Below, one piece after another: positions 23,355 to 34,400 of a stretch of DNA of 64,000 bases (positions are counted from its first letter, which is position 1; every line of letters begins with the position of its first letter). Source of the stretch: Heterocephalus glaber (Eukaryota; Chordata; Mammalia; Rodentia; Bathyergidae); NCBI RefSeq assembly GCF_000247695.1, contig NW_004624776.1, positions 11,220,963-11,284,962 on the forward strand. The letters are read 5' to 3'. The position numbers and the translations under genes are program-made. The notes below the pieces were generated by a model that saw nothing but the letters and a program-made list of their open reading frames with translations, was not told the origin of the DNA and did no database searches.

Positions 23355-23410
23355 CAACTAGCATTTGGATGGCAGCATGTGCCAAGCTAAGGAATTTCGG
23401 TGGTGGTGGG

Positions 23411-23540
23411 GTTTGAGACAGGGTCTCACTATATATTTTAGGCTGCTTTTGAACTCACTATGTGGCCCAGGCTGGCCTCAAACTTGTGGCAATCCTCCTG
23501 TGCCAACATTACAGGCATACACCACTATGCCTGGCGAGGC
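23411..23540 (-). mobile_element. B1-like SINE, reverse
   Basis: GAGACAGGGTCTCACTATAT, TGTGGCCCAGGCTGGCCTCA and ATTACAGGCATACACCACTA. Confidence 0.85.
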
Positions 23541-24800
23541 TAAGGAATTTCCAGGAGGCTATGGAAAAGGTTGTTCTTGTGGAGAGTAGGTAGCTCCTAC
23601 TGGGGCCAACAGTGTCTGTGCTAGGAGTTTACGAATGACAGGATACAGTCTCTATTCTCAATGATTTTAAGTGTTAAGATTTAATTGCTCATCTTTCATG
23701 AGCAGTTCTCTTCCTTCTCAAGTGGATCAAAAATTAAAATCCAGTTGCATCTTCCCTTAGCCACCACCTCATTAAAGAGTACCCCATTGGAATTCTTTCC
23801 CAAGCTACGCAATTTCCATAAATTCTAATCTTGTTGAAAAAGTATGTCTGAGAGCAATTTCTCTATGCCTTTTCCATTAGTGGCTTTGTGAGATGGCCTG
23901 TCCGGTGCTCACTTATTACACATTCTCACTGTTTGAAAAGAATCACAACACTGAACCTCAGCTGCTTATTCACTCCTCAGTACACATTTCCCAGGTCAGT
24001 ATAACAGCTACAGATGCTGCCTCACTGTTACTATTCATAACCTTAGTGTCTAACAGAATCTGTGCAAGTTTTCTGCGTGCATAATACCATTTTCTTCCCT
24101 TAAGGAGTGCTGGATATGAAGAAATATGGCATAAATGCTCATATTCTAAGTAAATCAAGTCCAGTTTCAAATTACTTTTCTTGCGCTCAGAAAAGAATAA
24201 ACCTGTCTTATTTAAATTTTAGCAATTTTACTGCAAAATTTTAGCAACTGTTTATAACATTTTCCCATTCCAGTACAGAGAAATTGTTAATATCATCCTA
24301 GCAGGAATATGGAAGAGACATGAACTTGAGTATTTTGTTTTTGCCACAACATTCAAAGGAAGACTTCAAAAGATAATTTTGGATATGGGTTCAACTGAAC
24401 AAAAACAGAAGGTGACTGACTAGTTCAGAAAAGACAGAATTAAAAAGTTCATAGTTATGGCTCTTATTAACTTTAAGAAAGGTCAAAACATTTCATAGTA
24501 TTTTTCTTTTCACTGACAAGTGTAAGAAAAGAGAATTGTATGATAAAGGGTGAATTTATAAATTCACAATGTGTGGGGGTTGCTCATTATTTAAAAAGAG
24601 CTGCATTTCAAGGCAGACCCATAATTTTATCAGTGCACATACAAATAAACTACTTTAAGCTTAAATTTCTATTGAATTCATCTCTTCACTTAATGAACCT
24701 TCTAAAACTATAGGACACCCACATGGAGCTGCCCAAGAGGAAGTTGGAACTACCAATCTGGAGCTTCAGAGATTGTGAGCTTAAGCATGTTAGAGAAGCG
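23541..24800. other. No feature recognised
   Basis: AT-rich, unremarkable DNA with only short frames on both strands. Confidence 0.4.
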
Positions 24801-24805
24801 TTCTC

Positions 24806-25065
24806 AAGCTTCAGCATGCATCTTAATTATCTAGAGAGCTTGTTAAAGATGGAGTGGAGGGCCTCCACCCCAGAATTTCAGATTCAGTAGGTTTGTTTTG
24901 TTTTGCAGTGCTGGGGACAGAACCCAGGGCCTCCTATATGCTAAGCAAACCCTCTACTACTGAGCTACATCCCCAGCCCGAGGTTTGTTTTTTTTTTTTT
25001 TAACAAGTTCCTAGATGATGCTACTGTTGCTGGCCAGGGGACCACACTCTGAGAGACACTGGTTT
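24806..25065. mobile_element. MER5A-type hAT relic split by a SINE
   Basis: Left part GTTCTCAAGCTTCAGCATGC and AGAGAGCTTGTTAAAGATGG, right part TAACAAGTTCCTAGATGATG and GGGACCACACTCTGAGAGAC. These are the two halves of a MER5A element. An ID-like SINE (about 24905-24982) sits between them. Confidence 0.75.
24897..24996 (-). mobile_element. ID-like SINE nested in MER5A
   Basis: GCAGTGCTGGGGACAGAACC then GAGCTACATCCCCAGCCC, with AGGTTTGTTTT-like sequence on both sides as the probable target duplication. A poly(T) run follows on the right. Confidence 0.8.
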
Positions 25066-25488
25066 AGATTACACAGGAAGAACTTAAGAGAGAAGCAAGT
25101 GACAAATGTGGAATATCAAGGAGTCAGGTAGGTGAAGAGCCTCAGAGAAGATAACATTAGTCTCTGGAAAGAAGGAAATTGGTTGGCCCTGCCAAATATC
25201 AAGATAACAAATTAAAATAGAAAGAGGACTCTACATTTATTAAATGACCAAGTTTTTGGCAACCTTTGAGGATACAGTTGCATCAGAACAGTGGAGGTGG
25301 AAGCCAGATTTTCAGTGGGCGACCAGGAAATGCAGCTATCAACGGGACCAGAAAGGCACAGGAAAAGACAGCCTGGTTAATGTGTTAGGTTTTCAAGTCT
25401 ATAGGCTAAAGTCAAGGAAGAAGTGGAATGGAGTCAGGATACAAGAAAAATGAGGAACAATCTGGACGTCAAGAAGCAGCATCTATAC

Positions 25489-25672
25489 CCAGGCATGGTG
25501 GCACACATCTGTAATCCCAGCAATCCCAACACCCTCAGAGGTTAAGGCAGGAGGATCACAGATTCCAGCCCAGCCTGGGCAACTCAGTGAGATTCTGTCT
25601 CAAAAAATGAAAAGGGCTGGGATGTAGCATAGTGTGAAGTTCCAGGGTTCAATACTGAGTACTGCCAAAAAA
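25489..25672 (+). mobile_element. B1-like SINE followed by an ID-like fragment
   Basis: GCATGGTGGCACACATCTGT to CTGTCTCAAAAAATGAAAA is a B1-like SINE. It runs directly into GGGCTGGGATGTAGCATAGT and CAGGGTTCAATACTGAGTAC, an internally deleted ID-like SINE. Composite SINE arrays of this kind are common. Confidence 0.75.
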
Positions 25673-26559
25673 GGTGGGTGGGGTAGAAACAAGAGCTCTG
25701 TCAATACCAGCTCTCCCTTTGTTCTTTCACACTCCTTGATAAACTTTTGCCTTGTGGGAGTCTTTCTGCTCCTCCTACATTGTCACCTCCTTAAGAATAG
25801 AGTTCTATGGTGCTACCTTTATCCTCCTTCCTCAGTAGAATAGGTTCCAGCAAACATTCCCTAATTTAATAAAGATCTATAGATACAAGTTGTTTAAAAA
25901 CTTAGACTCTCTCAATAAAACAAATTGGGTATCAATATGTATCACAGAGAGTAATAAAGGCACAGAAATTAATGAAGTTTGTTCAAAGAAAAGGGGACAA
26001 ACCATGGGGATCTATGAAGGAAAAGCCTTCCAGACAGAGAAAACATTCAATGCAAAAAGTCTGAAACAAGAATGTGCTTGGCATATATCAAAGGCACAGC
26101 AAGGAACCTGTGATTGAATCCAACTTTGAGGCTGGCAGTAGTCAAAATCAGAAAGGTATCCACAGCCCAGACGACAGAACATTTTGTAGGCCAGGGTCAC
26201 TGTCAGGACAGAGATGATATTCCAAACTGTGAGGCTAAATATCACCCAGAGAATAAAGGTACTTTAACACTGGAAGGCTAGAAAGAGATCCTGTAAAGAC
26301 TGCAAAGGAGATAAAAGGAAACCAGGAAAGTGTTCAAATTCAGAAACAGAAAAATGTAACATTTTCCTCTCACCAAATTACCGAAGACTGTATAAGAAAT
26401 AACTGCTGCTGAGGAGAGTGCTATGAAGCCACCAGTCTCAAGCATTGCAGACTGGAGTGCAAAGTGGTACAAGCTTTTAAGAAATCAGTTTATCAAAATG
26501 AATCAAGAATCTGGAAAATGAGGGAGGACCCCAGAGGGCAGGGAGATGGAGAAGGGGAT
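25673..26559. other. No feature recognised
   Basis: Only short chance frames on both strands. Confidence 0.4.
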
Positions 26560-27300
26560 AGGGGAGGCAGGCTCTGTTGGGCCGGGGCGGGCAGTGTCAA
26601 GGAAGTGGGGAGCATCCCATCTGGTCAAGGGAGTTGCAACAGCAGGGTCAAGGAGGTGTGGTGTCGGGTGTAAGGGTGGTGAGTCCTAGGGCTTCAACCC
26701 GCCCGAGAACAATCTCCCAGGAGGAGGGCCGAGGCCCAAGGGCTTCCTTGCCCGTGGAGCTGGAACACTGGATTGTACACTTTCCTCCTGGCCAGCTCCG
26801 TGGGTAGTGTGAGGCACGTGCATGCACATGCACGTGCCCCAGAAAATGGTGCCGCCATTGGCGGAAAGGGCGGGGGCTGGAAGCAGTGGGCCTGTCTGTT
26901 CAAGTCTGGCCTTGACTGGAACACTGTCCAGGTACCGGGGCTGCGGGGGCAGTCACTGTGGAGGAGTGCAGGGCTGACTCAATGGGAGGGGTGCTGCCCT
27001 GCCAGCTCACAGAGGAGCTGAACCCAACAAGGTTTCAAGAGTGGACCGGCTGCGTCCAGAAAGAGGCCCTTGCCTAAGGGTGTGGCCAAGTTCCACCTGA
27101 CCTGACCAGGCCCCACCCCTTCCGCCAAATTAACCCCACATTTCTGAGCACAGGCGCGGGGCGGTCACGTGCTTTACACTTCCCACCCAGTGTTCCAGCT
27201 GTGAAGGTGGGGAACAGCCTTCTGACTTTGGCCCTGAGAGATGGTTCTTCGGTCGGTAGGGGCTGAGGACTGGCCATTTTTGCCCTCCACTCCACACCAC
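26560..27300. promoter_or_regulatory. Orphan GC-rich block with E-boxes, candidate promoter or retroelement 5' end
   Basis: G+C and CpG content rise well above the flanks. It holds three CACGTG E-boxes (26815-26820, 26831-26836, 27166-27171), a CCAAT-type box on the minus strand and a GCCGCCATT (YY1-like) site near 26851. No coding exon is visible. It may be the promoter of an unannotated non-coding transcript or the 5' UTR of an otherwise lost L1, as an L1 3' end lies 2 kb downstream on the same strand. Confidence 0.4.
26813..26838. repeat. 26-bp inverted repeat with two E-boxes
   Basis: Two perfect 12-base arms (GGCACGTGCATG and its reverse complement) around a 2-base centre. Each arm carries a CACGTG site for bHLH-type factors (MYC/USF/TFE families). 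Confidence 0.9.
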
Positions 27301-27329
27301 TCACCCTGCTACTGCTCCACTCTCCAACT

Positions 27330-27540
27330 CCCTTGGTCTAGCGGGGCCTTCCCCTGACTCCTGTGACCCAGCCTGGCCCCTCCCCCTCCTCTTCCTGTGA
27401 CCTGACCTAGCTGACCACACTTCCCCTTCCCCCCAATACTTCTATCAATCTTTTCCCGTCTTTTCTCCCCTACCCCTCCTTCATCTCTTCCTGTCCACTT
27501 TCACCCTCCTCTCCCTCCCCTAATCCTCCCTGCTTGTACA
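27330..27540. repeat. Pyrimidine-rich tract
   Basis: Predominantly C and T on the plus strand (for example CCCCTCCCCCTCCTCTTCCT). It follows the GC-rich block and has no repeat family I can name. Confidence 0.7.
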
Positions 27541-29109
27541 TCTCTTAAGATCTGTTCTGCCCCCGCAACCTTCATTCCTTTGTGACTGGTGTTGGGTGGC
27601 GGCTGTGTATGTTTCTGTAGTGTGCAAACCATAATGAAGTGTAATTTTTCCTCCTGCTAAGCCTAAGGAGCATCAGGTTGCAGCCTTGTCTTTGTCCTTA
27701 GAGCCAGTCACTTAGTGGTTTGGGGCCTGAGGACTCACCCACTGCTTCACCACTCTAGACCACCATCCTCCAGGACTCCAGACACCTAGCACTGGAGGCC
27801 CCTACCTGGGACATGTGGCCGCCACACACCAGGACTCAAGGCTGCTGCCTAGGACTCCCGACACCCACCCAGGATACCCAGCTGGCCATGCCCAAGGCCT
27901 TCCTGCAACTCGAGCAGCAGAATTTAAGGGGCCCAGGAGTCAACTGTGGGACATGCTTTGGACAGAGCACCCTCCCCAAGAGGACCCTGGAAGCCTGGAG
28001 TGCCCCAGAGGAAGTGCACACAGGATGGAGGTGATGAACTGTGTATGATGCAATATTTGAAGCATTCTGCTTTCTTACCCCAGGGAATTCTTCACAAGTG
28101 GAGCAGAGCCAAACAGATTAATTGAGCCCCATAGCCAGTGCCTTAAAAACCGTCACTGGAAAAAACCCAGGATCCCCACAGAATCGTAATTTCCCAGCCA
28201 TGAACCCAAGGTCACCTGGGGAACCTAAGGCAGTATTTTCTGTAGTCACTCATCAGATTCCTGATATTCAAAAGCCAAAGGGTATTCTTAAGTGAGGAAC
28301 TGAGAACTTGCTGGAACATTCTAGAAAAATGGCTCCACCCCATTACCTCACTCTTTTCCAACTCCTTTGGTTTCTCTTAAACATGAAAAGCCACTGGCTT
28401 CTGCGGGCAGTAAAATCTGAGGGGAGAGAAGACTTTGTGAAAAGGTAAAAAGCACTTCAAAACATATGAAGGCAGTAGGCCACCTGTCATCTGTTGGAGA
28501 CTGGACTACGGACTTTTCTGGTGAATAAATTGTGGATATGGTTGCTCCATGTATTTATCAGGGGTCAGGAGGCATGTTTTCTGAATGATGGTAAAGACAG
28601 TGGCAGTAGGATGTCCCCCAGCCATGCTCCGCAAACCAACCTGACCCTGTGTCACCTGAAAGCCCACAAAGTCTGCTGGTCAGGAGGACAACAGAGTCGA
28701 GAGACCAGAATAGGGCCCTGTTGGTGGGACCCTAGGAGTTGAGACAGTCTCATGACTGTACAGATCGATGTTGGGAACATGTTCAGGATAGGAAGAACCT
28801 GAATGTAAATCAGACCACGTTAATGATGATGAGCATAGTGTCTCTAAGAGTCTCAGCAGAAAATGTCACTTCCTACAAAGATTTTCACCATGTTTTCCTC
28901 ATGGACTAAAAGCTGCAACAAAGAAAGGAGGATTATATTCTACTGTGCTGGAAAACATGTCTTTGCTTTTAGACAAGAATTACTGTCAAGAGACTTGTGT
29001 CAGTGATAAAATGTTTTTTGTAGAGCTTTTCCTCATCTTGAAAATGTGAGTGGCCACAGTATCTAACTCATAAATTTCTGCAAAATATAAGTGGTTGCTG
29101 CATTTTCAC
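27541..29109. other. Unassigned, moderately GC-rich, no gene recognised
   Basis: Several overlapping short frames in both directions (27813-28048) give no recognisable protein. A short repetition of CAGGACTC(C/A) occurs near 27770-27850. Confidence 0.3.
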
Positions 29110-30066
29110 CGAAGTTAAGAGTTAAGAAATTTGACTCAAGTAAACGGACATCTGAAATGAAGACATTTCTCAGATAAAGAAGTAAAAGCGGCAAATAAAC
29201 ATATGAAAAAATGTTCATCACTGGTCATTCGAGAGATGTGGATGAAAACAACACTGAGATTCCACCTCACCCCAGGAAAAATGGCTGCTATCAAGAAATC
29301 AACCAGTAAGAAATGCTGGCGGGGTTGTAGGGAGAAAGGAACCCTTCCTCGTTGTTGGTGGGAGTGCAGACTGTTGCAACCAACTACTGTGGAAATCAGT
29401 ATGGAGATACCTCAAAAAACTAGGATTAGAGGTCCCATTTGACCCAGCTATTCCTCTGCTGGGTGTCTTCCCAAAAGAATTAAAAGAATCATACCACAGT
29501 GATATATGTGCACGCATGTTTATAGCAGCGCAGTTTGTAATAGCTAAATTGTGGAAACAGCCCAACTGCCCATCAACTGGACACTGGATAAACAAGATGT
29601 GTTTGTTTTTTTTTTAAATGGAGTACTACTCCGCCCTAAAGAGCAAGAAACTTGAGACATTTATAGCTAAATGGATGCACATTGAGGCCATACTCTTTAA
29701 GTGAAATAAGACACACATGTGTAAATACCGAATAGTTTCTCTGGTGTGAAAAACTAAGTGTAAATAAAGATTAAAATGTTTAATTGAAAATGTGAAATAG
29801 GAAGAAAAGGTCTAAAGGAATAGGGGAAGCGGGATGGGTAGGGGAAAGGAAAGAAGGGAAAAGAAAAAATATGAGAAAAGAAAAAAATGGAACGTCTTTG
29901 TAAATAGGGAAGGGTAGAGGGGGTGAAGGGAGGGCAGGGGAATGGGGAAAAAAAGAAAGAAGATTAAAAAAAATGAAGATGGATCATATAAAGGTACAAG
30001 ATCCCAATGATGAATGTAACTATTGTATACCCAAAATGTACCAATAAACTTAATGGGAAAAAAACG
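29110..30066 (+). mobile_element. 5'-truncated L1, 3' end
   Basis: Contains the L1 ORF2 end and 3' region: AACATATGAAAAAATGTTCA, then TTGTTGGTGGGAGTGCAGAC, then CAACTGCCCATCAACTGGAC. It continues into the lineage 3' UTR (GGGAAGGGTAGAGGGGGTGA) and ends CCAATAAACTTAATGGGAAA. Frames are broken. This is the longest of four same-family tails in the window. Confidence 0.88.
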
Positions 30067-30418
30067 AATCTGGAAAACATATTCTTTAACAGAGATTTGC
30101 TTGTGAGGAATGTATCTTTAAAGATTAACTCAAAACACTAAAAAAATTAATGCATATTCATGGTATTGCCATTAATGGCTTTTTGGAAAATTACTGTGCT
30201 AGCAAATGGAATTTTCATTTTCTAAATATCTGCTACGGTTCCCCCAAGGCCATTCTCACTCTTCCCTTTCTCAATGTCCAGCTTAATCAGCTGTCCTGAA
30301 TTGAGGTATTACATCCCCATTTCCTCTCTGACAGTCACAATACTTTTTACCAGGTTGTAGTAAAACAGAACCAGACTGTGCAATAAAGGCCTCTAGGAAT
30401 ATGCTTTAGTCCTCTATC
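30067..30418. other. No feature recognised between the L1 and the ERV LTR
   Basis: Unremarkable AT-rich sequence. Confidence 0.4.
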
Positions 30419-30925
30419 GTTGTTACAGACAGCTAAGCTAGGCAGAAATATTACAGGCTGTCCGACAGGGCTAGGCTTTGAGTCAGGACAAAGGCAAACA
30501 TATTACAATGACTGGAGGTGCATCTACTGGAGGCCAAGCCTCAAGATAAAGATGAAAGGACCAGGCCTAAGTGGTAACACGTGTTCTAATGAAGTCTAGA
30601 TAGACATCAGTCACTTCCATGGGTGAAAAAGATCCTCACTCATCCCTTCCTGAAAAGTTCTTTAGTCCTTCCATGTATGGTTACTTCCCTCATTGTATCA
30701 ATGCTACTAAGCGACTGTATCTTATTGATCATGGCTGTAACCTACCTTGTACTCGTGGTTGTGCTCTGTAAAACTTCCCCATAAGTGGGGTCCTTGGTCA
30801 CTTTTGGGTCCCCTCCCGCCTCTCTGAGGAGCTGTATTTTTCCCCTCAATAAATATTTCCTACTCTTAACTGGTGTTGTTCCTTAATTCATTCTTTGATT
30901 TTGGGGAACACAAACTTGGCATGTC
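30419..30925 (+). mobile_element. ERV 5' LTR (gammaretrovirus-like)
   Basis: Starts about TGTTACAGACAGCTAAGC, and the same start recurs at about 37736 and 37918. It has a poly(A) signal AATAAA at 30848-30853, preceded by the CTCTGTAAAACTTCCCCATA and GGGTCC blocks typical of the R region. The right edge is approximate, near CACAAACTTGGCA. Likely the 5' LTR of the relic provirus that follows. Confidence 0.8.
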
Positions 30926-30999
30926 AGACATCTAGCAAGTTGTTATATTTCCCCTCTATCATTTAGAGGTCCAGTATCAATTCCTATATCAATATTACT

Positions 31000-31310
31000 G
31001 ACCAGGAGACAGGTGAGGGTTACAAGACTTGCTGGGGAACGAAAGAATGGCTGAGTTCCCCCACCAAATGGGAGGATTAGCAATCCCAACTATTCACAAG
31101 CAAAACTTACCTGGCCCTCAAATTTCAGAGAAACATTAGTTTTGTAAACTCCATAGGAAAACAAAGTTGAACGTATAGAAATCAGAATGTAGATGTTTAT
31201 TTTTTGAAGAGCAGAACTTTTTATTGTATCAGGCACTAGGAGTGTAAAGTTTAGCATGACAATCCTTATATACAGCTATAGTGGGAAAGTATTTTTTGTT
31301 TTTCAGCACT
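31000..31310 (+). mobile_element. ERV leader region, unassigned
   Basis: Follows the LTR and has no recognisable coding. The primer-binding site cannot be placed with confidence. Confidence 0.3.
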
Positions 31311-31590
31311 GGAGTTTAAACTGAGGGACTCTGGAGGTACATTCCCAGACCTTATGTTCTGAGACAAGGTCTTGCTAAGTCACTAAGTTGCCCAGGCTGG
31401 GCTTGAACCTGCAATCCTCCTGCCTCAGCCTCCCACAGTGACAGGTGTGCATCACCACCCTCAGCATAGATATTAAGTTTTAAAAAAAATAAAACACTGG
31501 TGGTTGTGAGTATAATTCAGTAGAAGAGCTCTTGCCTAGCATTTAGGATAAGGCCCTGGGTTCTGTTCCCCAGCACTACAAAAAAAATAA
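31311..31590. mobile_element. SINE pair: B1-like (minus) then ID-like (plus)
   Basis: About 31355-31470 carries GAGACAAGGTCTTGCTAAGT and AATCCTCCTGCCTCAGCC (reverse). About 31500-31590 carries TATAATTCAGTAGAAGAGCT and GTTCCCCAGCACTACAAAAA. Confidence 0.75.
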
Positions 31591-32482
31591 CAATAAAAAA
31601 AAATACATACCAACAGAAGCAAACACATCTGTCATGGGAACAATTATGTGGGAAACTCTTGAAGGAATCTGTCTCCTCTCTGATCATAAGCACTGTATTC
31701 ATTCCTCTCCTTACAATAAGGCAATGTATCACCTATGAGACAACACTTAAGCTGTTAGATGCTGAAGGACAAATAGGAATTTCATCAACTGAACCAAGGA
31801 ATGTACAGCCATTTCAAGCAAAGCCAAGTATATCTGCAAAAAAACTGGAAAAACTATAAATTTTTCCTAACAGCTAAAACATAAGGAAAATGTAACAAAA
31901 TGAAAGGAAAAACAATTTAGTAGGAGCTAAATACAGGGTCAAATATGTGATGGTATTAACAATTGCATACATTTTAAATATGTATAATTCTTTGCATATC
32001 AACTATACCTCAACAAACCTATGTAAAAAAAGACCACCCACCCCCCCTATAAACTACCTATTGGTCAAGTCTCCACTAGACAGTCAAGACTGCCTAAGGT
32101 GATGTAACCTTTTAATCTATCTGCCTCATTCTCTCTCAAAGATTTAGAAAACAGTGTTTTACTTTTGATTACCAGTTTGGCTAACAATGTTTCCTTCAAA
32201 AAGACATGATCTTACAAATAAAATCAACTGTATCTTGAGCTTTTGAAATTCATACAGGAGTAAAAACACAAGTTCCCTGGGGAAAGTAAGATTGCACGCT
32301 CTTAAAGGGTGGCTACTCCAGTCCAATTTACCTTCTGGGCTCTCTCCAGATGGCAGCCAACTGCCATGGAGCTGTGATCCTACAGGACACTCTAGGAGCA
32401 TAAGGAATCAATCAGAATCATAGGGATGCCCTGATTCTGTTTTTTCCAGAATGTGGGACTGCCAAGTCAAAATCTCTTACTC

Positions 32483-32590
32483 CTTTGGAATTTTTTTTTT
32501 TTTTTTTTCAGTACTGGGGATTGAACTCTGGACCTTGTGCTTGGGAGGCAGGCACCAAAACCACTCAGCTAAATCCCCAGCCCTGGAATA
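32483..32590 (-). mobile_element. Young ID-like SINE, reverse
   Basis: A run of about 19 T, then CAGTACTGGGGATTGAACTC, then TTGGGAGGCAGGCACC, then CAGCTAAATCCCCAGCCC. Confidence 0.92.
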
Positions 32591-32814
32591 TATTCTTAAA
32601 CACTGGCAGAAGTTCGATCCTCACATACTGAGAACCTAACATTCTTCTGCACCCGGGCATGGCCTGCCTATCCTCTAGAGCCAGGATGAAATGCAGAAGG
32701 AAGTATTAATTATGACGCCATTTCACAACTAGGATTATATTGTAAAAAAGAGGAAAGATGGTCAGAATTGCCTTATGTCCAGATCTTTCTTCTTGCATTG
32801 AGATAATCCTGATT

Positions 32815-33450
32815 TGTGTTCCAAGTGTAAATATATGCTGCAGGAAGATGAGACTCCTCCAGTCCTTAGCACTAAACCTGAGGTTTTCCACCCTCGCCTT
32901 TTGGACCATGAGGACAAAGTTTCTGAGGCAATCCCAGTGAAAGCTCTACCTACCTCCAAACTTGAAGTTTTTCCCACTTGCCCTTTAGAGCCTGAGATCC
33001 CTCCCCCTTATCCTTTAGAATCTAAGGGTGAAATTCCCAAGCCAGCTGTAGTTAAAACCTCTACAGAACTATATCCATCCATAGCTAATTTTGTTCAAAC
33101 CCCTTAAAGACAATATCCCTTGCAGGAAGTAAATGGCAAATATGGGACTACCTATGTTTATGTGTCTTTTTCTCTCAGTGATCTAAGACAGGTCAAATGA
33201 GATCTAAAAGTTTTCAGATGACCCTGATATGTACACTGAGGTCTTTGAAGAACTTACTCAGATCTATGGACTAGAGTAGAAAGATATAACGTTGCTCTTA
33301 AATCAAACATTGAGAGACAAATAGTATTACAAGCTGTACTACATAGAGACACATATTATCTTTATTTTGGAAGCTCAGAAGACAGGCAGCCAAGGGAACT
33401 GGTTCCTACTAGAATACAAGTGGTTTCTATACAAGCCCCAACTGGGCTGT
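32815..33450 (+). pseudogene. ERV gag relic
   Basis: A proline-rich open stretch of 97 codons at 32814-33107 has the composition of a gammaretroviral matrix/p12 region. The next ~330 bases, in shifting frames with stops, resemble a capsid domain. The relic ends near 33450, before any recognisable nucleocapsid zinc knuckle. It cannot encode a working Gag. Confidence 0.65.
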
Positions 33451-33599
33451 CAATCAGATAGATTAAAACAGAAGACATTTTCAGGCATGTAATCTGAAAG
33501 ATCTAAGAAAGATGAGAACTGAGCCCTTCAATTATTTTAAATTGTCAACTATTTATCAGGAAAATGATAAGGACATCCCTAGATCCTGATTTGATAAAA

Positions 33600-34135
33600 G
33601 GAAATACTATAGTTTTTCCAAAGTCACAGTCTTGCAGTATGTAGATGGTATGTTATGTGCCCCCTCAGAAGAGCGTTCTAGCCAAGACATCTGCTCTGCT
33701 GAATTTTCTAACAGAGGTTATAATGTTTCTAGATCTAAGGCATAACTTTGCGGCCTTGAGGTAAAATATTTAGGCCTTATATCTAAGGGAACCCAAAGAC
33801 TGGGGAAAAAAAGAATTAAATCGATTCTTTCCTTTCCACAGCCCAAGACTCTACAGCTAAGGAGATTTCTAGAAATTACAGGCTTTTGTCACCTTTAGAT
33901 AACAGGATATAGTGAGATTGTGTGACCCATCTACCAGCTTATAGAAAAGCCCAAAAGACAGCCATATTTTAACCTGGGAACCTAGTTCCCAGATGGCATT
34001 CCAGAAGCTCAAACAAGCACTTCTAAGTGCCTACCTACAGGACACCATTTCAGTCTGTATGTTAATAAAAGGTGAAACGTGGCTTTGTGAGTGTTTCTAC
34101 AACATCAGGGAGCTGCTCAACAGCCTGCAGGGTAT
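33600..34135 (+). pseudogene. ERV pol relic (reverse transcriptase part)
   Basis: One frame, with several in-frame stops, follows a gammaretroviral RT from the catalytic box to the connection region. The catalytic YxDD box reads YVDG at 33638-33649, so the second aspartate is lost. Gag-like sequence ends only about 150-200 bases upstream, so protease and the front half of RT are deleted. It cannot encode a working polymerase. Confidence 0.8.
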
Positions 34136-34310
34136 TTAAGTCGTAAGTTAGATATTATAGATTCAAAATAATTTACTTTAGAAAGCCCTAAACAATATAA
34201 TTAGAATACCTTTATTCTCTTTCAAGAGGCAGAAGCAGCCATTCAGGTTCTTTGATTATTGGTTTGATTTTTCTGCTTGCTAATTCAGTTGGAGTCAATC
34301 ATAGCTTTTG

Positions 34311-34400
34311 TGGGCTGGGGACTTGGCTCAGCGGTGCTGCTACCTGCCTCACAAGTGCAAAGTCCCGAGTTCGATCCCCATGTCAAAAAAAAAAAAAATC
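34311..34400 (+). mobile_element. Young ID-like SINE inside the ERV
   Basis: GGGCTGGGGACTTGGCTCAG, CACAAGTGCAAAGTCCCGAG and TTCGATCCCCATGTC with an A tail. It is flanked by AATCATAG on both sides, a possible short target duplication. Confidence 0.9.

Noticed and set aside
32086..32096. Firm target duplication for the ERV copy
   Set aside because: Only about nine informative bases outside A-rich sequence match 38405-38415. Kept as a lead, not a claim.
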